Positions 6,955 through 14,362 of a DNA stretch of 21,184 nt are shown piece by piece. The notes under the pieces were generated by a model. That model had not been told where the DNA came from and ran no database searches. It worked only from the letters and a program-made list of their open reading frames with translations. A program made the translations under genes and the position numbers. The stretch's first letter is position 1. The number at the start of each line of letters is the position of its first letter. The stretch is from JAKFVA01 sp046155225 (GTDB lineage Bacteria; Pseudomonadota; Gammaproteobacteria; Burkholderiales; Burkholderiaceae_C), in the NCBI GenBank assembly GCA_046155225.1, contig JBJXED010000044.1, positions 1 to 21,184 on the forward strand, read 5' to 3'.

Positions 6955-8829
6955 TCATTCGACGGTGACGCTTTTCGCCAGATTTCTGGGCTTGTCCACA
7001 TCGGTGCCGCGCGCGCAGGCGGTGTGGTAGGCCAGCAATTGCAGCGCCACCACATGCAGCAGCGGGCTCAAGTAGCCGTAATGGCCCGGCATACGGATCA
7101 CGCGAACGCCTTCGCTGCTGCCGATCTGGGTATCGGCGTCGGCCAACACATACAGCAGGCCGCCGCGCGCGCGCACTTCCTGCATGTTGCTTTTGAGCTT
7201 TTCGAGCAGCGCGTCGTTGGGCGCGACCGTCACCACCGGCATCGCGCCCGTCACCAGCGCCAGCGGGCCGTGTTTGAGCTCGCCTGCGGCATAGGCCTCG
7301 GCGTGGATGTAGGTGACTTCCTTGAGCTTCAAAGCGCCTTCCAGGGCAATCGGGTAGTGCAGCCCGCGCCCTAAAAACAGCGCGTTTTCCTTGCCCGCAA
7401 AGTCCTGCGCCCAGCTGATGAGTTGCGGCTCCAGCGCCAGCACGGCGGACAGCGCGGCTGGCAAATGCCGCATGGCGTTGAGGTGCTCTGCCTCTTGCCC
7501 GGCGGACAAATGACCGCGCAGTTTGGCCAGCACCAGCGTCAGCAAAAACAGCGCGGCGAGTTGGGTGGTGAAAGCCTTGGTCGAGGCCACGCCAATCTCG
7601 ACCCCCGCGCGGGTGATGTAGGCCAGTTTGCATTCGCGCACCATGGCACTGGTGGCCACGTTGCAAATCGTCAAGGTCTGCGTCAGCCCCAGGCTTTGCG
7701 CGTGGCGCAGTGCGGCCAGGGTGTCGGCCGTCTCGCCCGACTGCGTGATGGTCACCACCAGCGTACGCGGGTTGGGAACCGAGTCGCGGTAGCGGTATTC
7801 ACTGGCAATCTCGACCTGAGTGGGGATTTTGGCAATGCCTTCGAGCCAGTATTTGGCGGTGCAGCCGCTGTAGTAGCTGGTGCCGCAGGCCAGGATCAGC
7901 ACCGAATCGATTTGCGCAAACACCGCCGCCGCTGGCGCGCCAAACAGGTCAGGGGCGATACCGAGCACGCCTTCGAGCGTGTCGGCAATCGCGCCGGGCT
8001 GCTCGAAGATTTCTTTTTGCATGTAGTGGCGGTATGGCCCCAGCTCGGCCGCGCCGCTGTGCACCAGCACGGTTTTCACCGCGCGCTGCACCGGCTCCAA
8101 TGCCTTGTTCACGATGCTGTAGTGGCCGAGTTGAATGTCCACCACGTCGCCTTCTTCCAGGTAGGCAATCTGGTCCGTCACGCCCGCCAGCGCCATCGCG
8201 TCGCTGGCCAGAAAATATTCGCCCTGGCCGACCCCCAGAATCAGCGGCGAGCCGGCCCTTGCGCCCACCACACGCTGCGGCTCGGCCTGGCAGATCACGG
8301 CTATCGCATAAGCCCCGCGCAATTGCGCCGCCGCTTGCTGCACGGCGACAAACAAGTCGCCGCCGTAGAGGCTGTCAATCAAATGGGCAATGACTTCGGT
8401 GTCGGTTTGGCTGGCAAAGACATACCCTTTGGCTTCCAGGCTGACGCGCAATGCCTCATGGTTTTCAATGATGCCGTTGTGCACCAGCGCAACCCGGCCG
8501 GGTTTCTGCACCAGCGCCTCCCGGCCCTGCGCTGGCGCTGGCTCCGCTGCCGGCCCATGACTGAAATGCGGGTGCGCGTTGTGCACCAGCGGCGCGCCGT
8601 GCGTGGCCCAGCGCGTGTGGGCGATGCCGGTGGTGCCGGTGATGTGCTCGCTACGTACTTGTTCCAGCAGCTCGGCCACGCGCGCGGTGCTGCGAGCCCG
8701 CTGCAGTGCGCCGCCCGCGTGCACGGCCACGCCGCACGAGTCATAACCCCGGTACTCCAGCCGCTGCAAACCCTGCACCAGCACAGGAACGATATTGCGC
8801 GTGGAGACCGCGCCGACGATGCCGCACAT
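6955..8829 (-). CDS. glmS: Glutamine--fructose-6-phosphate aminotransferase (isomerizing)
   Basis: This 624-residue enzyme converts fructose 6-phosphate and glutamine to glucosamine 6-phosphate, the first step towards UDP-GlcNAc for peptidoglycan and lipopolysaccharide. It begins MCGIVGAVSTRN, with the Ntn-type catalytic cysteine next to the Met. The glutaminase domain covers about the first 240 residues (TRWATHG, HNGIIENH), followed by two SIS sugar-isomerase domains (SETADTLAAL, ASTKAFTTQ, KHGPLALV). The conserved C-tail KPRNLAKSVTVE folds over the sugar site. The start at 8829 is fixed by the obligatory MCGIVG. It begins 4 nt after the glmU stop, so the two are an operon. The last codons appear to come from another source, as judged from the orphan tail downstream. 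Confidence 0.97.
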   Translation of the reverse strand: MCGIVGAVSTRNIVPVLVQGLQRLEYRGYDSCGVAVHAGGALQRARSTARVAELLEQVRSEHITGTTGIAHTRWATHGAPLVHNAHPHFSHGPAAEPAPAQGREALVQKPGRVALVHNGIIENHEALRVSLEAKGYVFASQTDTEVIAHLIDSLYGGDLFVAVQQAAAQLRGAYAIAVICQAEPQRVVGARAGSPLILGVGQGEYFLASDAMALAGVTDQIAYLEEGDVVDIQLGHYSIVNKALEPVQRAVKTVLVHSGAAELGPYRHYMQKEIFEQPGAIADTLEGVLGIAPDLFGAPAAAVFAQIDSVLILACGTSYYSGCTAKYWLEGIAKIPTQVEIASEYRYRDSVPNPRTLVVTITQSGETADTLAALRHAQSLGLTQTLTICNVATSAMVRECKLAYITRAGVEIGVASTKAFTTQLAALFLLTLVLAKLRGHLSAGQEAEHLNAMRHLPAALSAVLALEPQLISWAQDFAGKENALFLGRGLHYPIALEGALKLKEVTYIHAEAYAAGELKHGPLALVTGAMPVVTVAPNDALLEKLKSNMQEVRARGGLLYVLADADTQIGSSEGVRVIRMPGHYGYLSPLLHVVALQLLAYHTACARGTDVDKPRNLAKSVTVE

Positions 8830-8833
8830 ACGC

Positions 8834-10297
8834 TTAACTTTCTTTTTTCTTGACGGGCCGCTGCCAGTTGGCAATATGGATTTGCTTGCCGCGCGCCACA
8901 CTGAGCGCGCCCGGCGGCGTGTTTTTGGAAATCACCGATCCCGCGCCAATGGTGCCGCCCTCGCCAATGGTGACCGGGGCCACCAGCACGCTGTTGCTGC
9001 CGATATGGGCGTCGGCCTCAATGGTGGTGCGGTGCTTGTTGGCACCGTCGTAGTTGGCGGTGATGGTGCCCGCGCCGACGTTGACGCGCTCGCCCAGCAC
9101 GGCGTCGCCGACATAGGCCAGGTGGTTGGCTTTTGCGCCCTCGGCCAAGATGGAATTCTTCACCTCGACAAAATTGCCGATGTGTACCTGCGCGCCCAGT
9201 TGCGTGCCGGGCCGCAGCCGGGCAAACGGGCCGATACGCGCGCCCTCGCCCACCGTGACGCCCTGCGCCTCGCCGTCAATGTGGGTGAATGGCGCGACCA
9301 GCGCACCCGCCGCAATCTGCGCATTCGCCACCACGCAGTTCGCGCCGATGCGCACGCCCTGGCCCAGACTGACACTGCCTTCAAAGACGCAATTCACATC
9401 AATCTCCACGTCGCCCGCGCAGACCAGTTCGCCGCGCACATCAAAGCGCGCCGGATCGGCCAGGCGCACGCCTTGCTCCATGAACCGGCGGGCCAGGCGC
9501 GATTGGTAGGCCCGCTCCAGCTCGGCCAGTTGCACGGGGCTGTTGACGCCGGCCACTTGCACCGCGTCTGTAATCTGGTGCGCCACCACCGGCATGCCCT
9601 GCGCCACCGCAAACTTGACCACGTCGGTCAGGTAGTACTCGCCCTGGGCATTGCGGTTGTCCAGTTGCGCCAGCCACTGCTTCAAATGGCGGGTCGGCGC
9701 GGCCATGATGCCGCTGTAGATTTCGCGCACGGCAAGCTCTTGCGGCGTGGCGTCTTTTTGCTCGGCAATCGCCCGCACCGGGGCATCAACCGCAGCGCTA
9801 CTGCCCGCCCGGATGACGCGGCCGTAGCCGGTGGGGTCGTCCATGTGGATCGTCAGCAGCGCCAGGCCCGGCCCGGCCTGCTGGCAGGCCTTCAGCAAGT
9901 CGCGCAGGGTGCTTTCCTCGGTCAGGGGCACATCGCCTGAGAGCACCAGCGTCATGCCGTCGTCGCCCAGCCAGGGCACGGCCTGCTGCACCGCATGGCC
10001 TGTGCCCTGTGGGGGTATCTGGCGCACGCACTGGAGCGCACTTTTTATGTCAAATGTGCTTCTAGCCAAGGTATATCCTGCCGCTGCTGCTTCTACTTCT
10101 GTAGCACCGTGACCGGTGACCAGCACAATCCTGCGGGGCTGCAAGCGGGCCGCGCACTGCATGACATGCGCCAGCAAGGCGCGCCCGGCCAAGCGGTGCA
10201 ATACTTTAGGCAGCGCGCTTTTCATGCGCGTACCCTTGCCCGCTGCCATGATGACCACGTCAAGCACCCCGCCGTTATCTACCTGCTCACCATCCAT
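8834..10297 (-). CDS. glmU: Bifunctional GlmU (glucosamine-1-P acetyltransferase / GlcNAc-1-P uridyltransferase)
   Basis: This 487-residue enzyme acetylates glucosamine 1-phosphate and couples it to UTP, giving UDP-GlcNAc. The N-terminal uridyltransferase domain shows VVIMAAGKGTRMKSALPKVLH, GTGHAVQQA and LSGDVPLT; the C-terminal left-handed beta-helix has hexapeptide repeats and the acetyltransferase segment NFVEVKNS...KANHLAYVGDA and GAGTITANYDG. The ATG at 10297 has an AAGGA ribosome site. It is somewhat longer than usual (about 455): between VTGHGA and GTGHA there are 32 residues where E. coli GlmU has about 21. That surplus (about residues 65-86) is encoded by a copy of the dispersed repeat. 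The domain motifs on both sides are intact, so the enzyme is probably functional. Its start overlaps the divergent lipoprotein start. Confidence 0.96.
   Translation of the reverse strand: MDGEQVDNGGVLDVVIMAAGKGTRMKSALPKVLHRLAGRALLAHVMQCAARLQPRRIVLVTGHGATEVEAAAAGYTLARSTFDIKSALQCVRQIPPQGTGHAVQQAVPWLGDDGMTLVLSGDVPLTEESTLRDLLKACQQAGPGLALLTIHMDDPTGYGRVIRAGSSAAVDAPVRAIAEQKDATPQELAVREIYSGIMAAPTRHLKQWLAQLDNRNAQGEYYLTDVVKFAVAQGMPVVAHQITDAVQVAGVNSPVQLAELERAYQSRLARRFMEQGVRLADPARFDVRGELVCAGDVEIDVNCVFEGSVSLGQGVRIGANCVVANAQIAAGALVAPFTHIDGEAQGVTVGEGARIGPFARLRPGTQLGAQVHIGNFVEVKNSILAEGAKANHLAYVGDAVLGERVNVGAGTITANYDGANKHRTTIEADAHIGSNSVLVAPVTIGEGGTIGAGSVISKNTPPGALSVARGKQIHIANWQRPVKKKES
10063..10104 (+). repeat. 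Dispersed repeat, copy B, inside glmU
   Basis: TAGCCAAGG at 10063 is followed at the standard 27-nt distance by CTTCTACTTCTGTAG, which matches the end block of copies A and C at 10 of 15 bases. Similarity may extend left to about 10041. The copy lies within glmU, antisense to it, and keeps the frame open, adding residues such as AGYTLARSTFDIKSA at a loop of the uridyltransferase domain. Confidence 0.7.
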
Positions 10298-11165
10298 GCC
10301 GCGTCCTTTGAAACTGTTGCGAATTATCGGCTTGCTCGCCACCGCCTTGCTGCTGGCCGCCTGCGGCGTCGCGCGCCTGGCCTACAACCAGGCGCCCGAG
10401 CTGCTCTACTGGCGGCTCGACAGTTACGTGGACTTCACCGACGAGCAAAGCCCGCGCGCCAAGGAAGAGCTGGCCAAATTCCAGCAATGGCACCGCAGCA
10501 CGCAACTGCCGCAGTACCTGGCCTTGCTGCAACAGGTACAGCAACAGCTGCCCGCCGCCACCGACACGGCGCAGGTCTGCGCCATTTGGGCGCAGGCGCG
10601 CAGCCAGGTCAGCGCGATCACGGCGCAGATCGAGCCTGCCGCGGTCTGGCTGGCCCTGAGCATGACGCCCGAGCAGATACTCACCCTGGAGCGCAAGCAC
10701 GCCAAAAGCAATGCCGACTGGCGTGAGCAGTGGCTCGACCTCAGCCCGCAGGCGCTACAAAAAAAGCGTTATGAATTTTTCGTCAAGATGGCCGAATGGG
10801 TTTATGAGCCCTTGCAAGAGAATCAAAAAGCCGCCTTGCGCGCCAGTTTGGCCGGCAGCGCTTTTGACCCGCAACAGGCCTATGCCGAGCGGCTGCGTCA
10901 GCAGCAAGACCAGCTCGCCACCTTGCGCCAGGTCGCTGGCGATAAAGTGTCCGTGGCCGAGGCCCAGGTGCTCTTGCGCGGCTACTTCGCCCGCACGCTC
11001 AGCTCGCCCAACGCCGCCTACCGCGCCTACCAGGACCAGTTGCGCATGAACAGCTGCGCCCACTTTGCCAAGCTGCACAACGCCTCCACCCCGGCGCAGC
11101 GCCAGCAGGCGGGGGGCAAGATCAGAAGCTATGAAGCCGATGTGCGGGCCTTGATGGCGCAGTAG
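10296..11165 (+). CDS. Predicted outer-membrane or periplasmic lipoprotein (DUF6279-like)
   Basis: This 289-residue protein starts MPRPLKLLRIIGLLATALLLAACG, a lipoprotein signal peptide with lipobox LAAC and lipidation at Cys23. The next part, RLAYNQAPELLYWRLDSYVDFTDEQ, and the helix-rich, Gln-rich remainder resemble the DUF6279 family of lipoproteins, whose role is unknown. The residue after Cys is Gly, so no inner-membrane retention signal is seen and outer-membrane sorting is likely. The ATG at 10296 overlaps the glmU ATG on the other strand within one CATG; no clear ribosome site is seen. Its promoter must therefore lie inside glmU. Confidence 0.75.
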   Translation: MPRPLKLLRIIGLLATALLLAACGVARLAYNQAPELLYWRLDSYVDFTDEQSPRAKEELAKFQQWHRSTQLPQYLALLQQVQQQLPAATDTAQVCAIWAQARSQVSAITAQIEPAAVWLALSMTPEQILTLERKHAKSNADWREQWLDLSPQALQKKRYEFFVKMAEWVYEPLQENQKAALRASLAGSAFDPQQAYAERLRQQQDQLATLRQVAGDKVSVAEAQVLLRGYFARTLSSPNAAYRAYQDQLRMNSCAHFAKLHNASTPAQRQQAGGKIRSYEADVRALMAQ

Positions 11166-11208
11166 GTGGCCTGCACCAGCAGGCGGTAAAAAAATTCGCC
11201 GCCAGCGT

Positions 11209-12360
11209 CTATTTGCTTTTGCTCCACAACACCACAAAGTACCGCCTGGTCACTTCAAACGTGTTGAAAGCAATAGCGCGTGCCGCCAAACGACTAATCT
11301 CAGCATGGTCATAACGTCGGCGCGCGCTATCACTTTCTTCCTCTACGTCTTCATACCGCATGCCTTTGAAGCGCGTGAACAGCTCATAGAAAACCCGCTC
11401 CGCGTTGCTTGCAACGCCAACTGGATTATTAAGTTCAGCGGCAGCACCCAATGCCGCCATGGAGCCCCGCAAACGCTGTGCCAGTGGCTCAGACAACTGG
11501 CCCGCTTCTACCCAACTGGCAAGGTCATTGCTGATATTATCGGCCAGCACTTTTGCATTAAATGGCTCCGGTATCAATACCTTGGGCCCTAGGCTTTGCA
11601 CGGAAGGCGCTGGGGCTGTGCTGCCAGACATCAGCTTGTCGATGTCTTTCCAAATTTTGGAGTCGCCGCCTGCTGCGCCCTGAAACTTAAAGGGTTCTGA
11701 ATTTCCTTCAAAATTAACAGTTACAAGTCCGGGTAAATAAGGCAATATCAAGCCAAAACCCTTGCGGCTTTGACCCGGCTTGATGTCATCTAAAACGGGC
11801 TTGTTGGGATGTGCTTGCCATGACAAGCGAAACGCTTTGTTTGTTTTTGCGAACGACACCTCAGGTAGCCATCTATCTGTCTGCTGCATGCGTGCAGCAA
11901 GCACGCTGTCGACGTAGGTCAGTTTGGACTCAATCATGGCTGCCGTGCCCAGCAAGTTACCCGCGCTGGCCTGGCTGGCGGCTGCGGCATTAGTCACTAA
12001 GCTGGCGTTCTCCCACCAAGGCGTCCGCACAGTGAAGCCGAGGGCGTAAATATCTTGTTTGGCCGACTTGTCATTGCTGAATTCATAGCGGTAATAAATG
12101 TCTCTTCCGCGGGTAGAACGCAGCTGTTCACGTACACCGGGTTTGATCTTGTTGGGCGTGTCGTAGATCTGGGTAATCAACCGGTCACCCTTTGCAGGGT
12201 CACCAGTGTCACCATAGTAGGTAACGATGTAGTTTCCTGACTGAGCATCAAAGCGGATGCTTTCGCCATCAATGTAGCCATTCGCATTGAGTGCAGGCTC
12301 AGCAAATACGGTTGCAGCACTCAAAGAGGCGGCTAGCAAAATCAATAAATATCTTTTCAT
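11209..12360 (-). CDS. Exported protein of unknown function, partner of the Ig-LAS gene
   Basis: This 383-residue protein has a signal peptide (MKRYLLILLAASLSAATVFAEP) and no further membrane segment, so it is periplasmic or secreted. I do not recognise a named family. Features that can be seen are a beta-rich N-terminal part (YIVTYYGDTGDPAKGDRLI, RDIYYRYEFSND), a central Gly/Pro-rich GFGLILPYLPGLVTVNFEG, and a helical C-terminal third with LAQRLRGSMAALGAAAELNN and an acidic/basic patch EDVEEESDSARRR. The ATG follows the stop of the upstream peptidase-like gene by one base (TGAAATG), so translation is coupled and the two products probably act together. Base composition is visibly less GC-rich than the neighbours, suggesting transfer. 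It could be an accessory factor, an inhibitor or an immunity-like partner; nothing in the sequence decides this. Confidence 0.8.
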   Translation of the reverse strand: MKRYLLILLAASLSAATVFAEPALNANGYIDGESIRFDAQSGNYIVTYYGDTGDPAKGDRLITQIYDTPNKIKPGVREQLRSTRGRDIYYRYEFSNDKSAKQDIYALGFTVRTPWWENASLVTNAAAASQASAGNLLGTAAMIESKLTYVDSVLAARMQQTDRWLPEVSFAKTNKAFRLSWQAHPNKPVLDDIKPGQSRKGFGLILPYLPGLVTVNFEGNSEPFKFQGAAGGDSKIWKDIDKLMSGSTAPAPSVQSLGPKVLIPEPFNAKVLADNISNDLASWVEAGQLSEPLAQRLRGSMAALGAAAELNNPVGVASNAERVFYELFTRFKGMRYEDVEEESDSARRRYDHAEISRLAARAIAFNTFEVTRRYFVVLWSKSK

Positions 12361-12361
12361 T

Positions 12362-13653
12362 TCAATTTCCCAAACGTAGATGAAAGTGTTCATTAACAAG
12401 GCCTGGGCCTTCCCAAAGTGCATTCACACTGTCAATGATGAATTCCGGTGGAATATTGTCTGCAGGCAGACTGGTTCTGCGTAGCCAACGGAACACCGCA
12501 GCCCTGATATTTGCAGGCACAGCCCCTGGTGCTGTATTCGCGCGAACGTCAATGTTGTCGCCCAAGCGATGTTCGGCGTGTCTTCGAGGATTGGTCTCCC
12601 AAGTACCATCAATATCAAACTTCCCGCCCCATACCAAGCTGGCATCGTTCAGCGTAAGCCTAGGCGCGGTAGGCCATATTTGCCGGAACCTACGGCTGAT
12701 GTCTAGCAGGCGGGTTGCTGCGGCTACTGTCAAATAATGGTTGTCAGTGTGCTCCGCCCTTTGGCCAACGCCAGGGATGGCCCATTGCGCATCTTGATAC
12801 GGTAGCGTGAAGATATCCACCAAGTCAGGCACTTTGACCCTGATTGCCTTGCTGGCAGGCGAATTGATGCAATTTCCGCACGTTGCACTGATGGTGTGTG
12901 TGCCAGCAATCTGAGAAGCGGTAAATGTTACTTTGACTTCACCGTTTACATCTGTAGTGCCTTGCGCGATGCTGAGTGAACCCCTCGGCCGGGTTGCATC
13001 GTTATGGTCATGGCCGCCTGAGTTGGCGGTGACACCGACTGTGAAACTGACAACAACTCCGAGTTTTGGTTGGTTTCCCGTTACAACCTTTGCGGTGATC
13101 TGCACTGTAGATGTGCCACCTGTACCGGATGGCCAAATTTCGGCATCACCCGAAATGCTAAGCGCTTGAGGAGAAGCAGCATGGCAAACTCCGTAATTAC
13201 CGTCGTACTCCGACTGTGCAGCGGGGCAAACACATGCTGGAGAGCCTCCAAGGATTTCAATACGAGGAGTTGAAAACAAACCATATGGATGGCCATTTTT
13301 AAATCCGCCTATAGTGCCTCCAAAAAAGCAATCTGCGCGAACCTCAATTTGACTTCTTAACCCTGCAGCTTCCCTAAATAGCAAACTTTTACATCAGGTC
13401 TGCCAGTATCAACTAGATTGTAAGAAATTAGAGGCACCCGGACCAGCAAGTAATCTGCGAACGCAGTTGCACATGGCCCTATGGGGCTATCTGCTAGAGA
13501 ACCACCACCAATATGCCAAGTTGGGAGTGGCGTAGCGTGCGTAACTGCTGCGCTTGAAAATACGCAGAGCCAAGCTAAAACAAGCACACATTGTTTAAGC
13601 GAAGATTTTGAGAAAAATATAAAGATACTAGAAATTAGAGTCATATTGTGCAT
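12362..13653 (-). pseudogene. Secreted Ig-like/LAS-metallopeptidase-like protein with a frameshift near the N-terminus
   Basis: Two overlapping frames together make one plausible protein. The first (13357-13653) holds a signal peptide ending near SSAAVTHATP and stops after VCYLGKLQG. The second (12362 to about 13390) lacks a signal and a good start, and continues with a Cys-rich part (CVCPAAQ), an Ig-like domain (LSISGDAEIWPSG to TISATCGNC) and a C-terminal domain with NDASLVWGGKFDI, HRLGDNID and EHFHLRL. The last two fit the LAS zinc peptidase ligands H-x6-D and H-x-H (His272, Asp279, His335 of the second frame). LAS enzymes usually cut peptidoglycan peptides. Joining the frames needs a -1 shift in a 35-nt overlap with no canonical slippery heptamer, so a one-base deletion or sequencing error is likelier than programmed shifting. 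The N-terminal start is uncertain (ATG at 13653 or 13644). Confidence 0.7.
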
Positions 13654-13737
13654 ATCCGAGTTCGAGATCAAACCTAGCTTTTTCGAGAACTTTTAACCGC
13701 GCGGCTTAACAGGCGATCGGCAGTCTAATCGACTTGG

Positions 13738-14352
13738 CTAACCCACTGGCCAGGCCGCGCCCGCGTCATTCAAGATGGCGTCCAGCGGAATGTCGTGCGG
13801 CTCGGGCATGAAGTCGGCCACAAAACCCTGGCTGAAGCTCAAACCCACGGTGGTCGGCCGCGGCGACAGGCGCGCCAGCATGCGGTCAAAGAAACCGCCG
13901 CCATAACCCAGCCGGTAGCCGCCCGGCCCATAGCCGACGCAGGGCACAAACAGCAGGGTGGGCTGCACCACCTCGGTCCCGGCGGGTTTGGCAATGCCAT
14001 AGGCGTCGTCTTCCATCGGGCAGCCGGGGTACCAGGCATGAAACACCATGCTTTTGCTGGCTTTGTCGACCACGGGCAGGCCAATGCGGCGCGGCGACGC
14101 GAATTCAGGCCCTACCCGCTCGGGCCCCATCCGTTCTGGAGACAGGCCCAGCTGCGCGTCCTCCTGCCAGCGGTAGAGCGCCGGCAGCGGATCAAACTCG
14201 CCCTTGATCGGCCAGTACGCGCCGATCACCGCGTCGGGCCGGCCCACCAGCCAAATGCGCATCACGCGCTGGATGCGCTCGGCCCGCGCCAGCCTGTCAG
14301 GCAGGTTTAACCGCTCTTGCACCAATGTTTTTCGCAATGCCGACTTGTCCAT
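13738..14352 (-). CDS. 5-formyltetrahydrofolate cyclo-ligase
   Basis: This 204-residue enzyme (YgfA/MTHFS family) uses ATP to turn 5-formyl-THF into 5,10-methenyl-THF, recycling a dead-end folate. It shows the N-terminal KSALRKTLVQERL, the substrate/ATP segment IGAYWPIKGEFDP, and the diagnostic C-terminal VPCVGYGPGGYRLGYGGGFFDRML. The middle has an odd insert, PERMGPERVGPEF, an imperfect internal repeat before the usual ALPVV-like strand (here IGLPVVDK). I chose the ATG at 14352, which follows GGGAG; the alternative ATG at 14364 (MREIM) would overlap the divergent transglycosylase start. The product is soluble and monofunctional. Confidence 0.93.
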   Translation of the reverse strand: MDKSALRKTLVQERLNLPDRLARAERIQRVMRIWLVGRPDAVIGAYWPIKGEFDPLPALYRWQEDAQLGLSPERMGPERVGPEFASPRRIGLPVVDKASKSMVFHAWYPGCPMEDDAYGIAKPAGTEVVQPTLLFVPCVGYGPGGYRLGYGGGFFDRMLARLSPRPTTVGLSFSQGFVADFMPEPHDIPLDAILNDAGAAWPVG

Positions 14353-14355
14353 AAT
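14350..14355 (+). promoter_or_regulatory. Candidate -10 box of slt
   Basis: CATAAT lies 7 nt before the slt ATG, and no ribosome-binding sequence lies between them. Transcription from this box would start at or near the ATG, giving a leaderless message. It overlaps the first codon of the divergent cyclo-ligase. No clear -35 was found. Confidence 0.35.
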
Positions 14356-14362
14356 CTCCCGC

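Noticed and set aside
6819..6996. Tn7 insertion at its attTn7 site next to glmS
   Set aside because: Tn7 inserts downstream without duplicating the glmS tail, and no Tn7 ends or tns genes are present. A different glmS-targeting element fits better.
7423..8853. Plus-strand open frame antisense to glmS
   Set aside because: Antisense shadow of a well-supported enzyme gene; no domain and no start signals. The same holds for the frame at 8795-9940 opposite glmU and 14297-15823 opposite slt.
11166..11208. Terminator between the lipoprotein and the minus-strand islet
   Set aside because: CCTGC-ACCA-GCAGG followed by an A-run is too short and the T or A tract is badly placed; support is too weak to list.
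13357..13393. Programmed -1 ribosomal frameshift in the Ig-LAS gene
   Set aside because: No canonical slippery heptamer lies in the overlap in the right phase; mutation or sequencing error is simpler.
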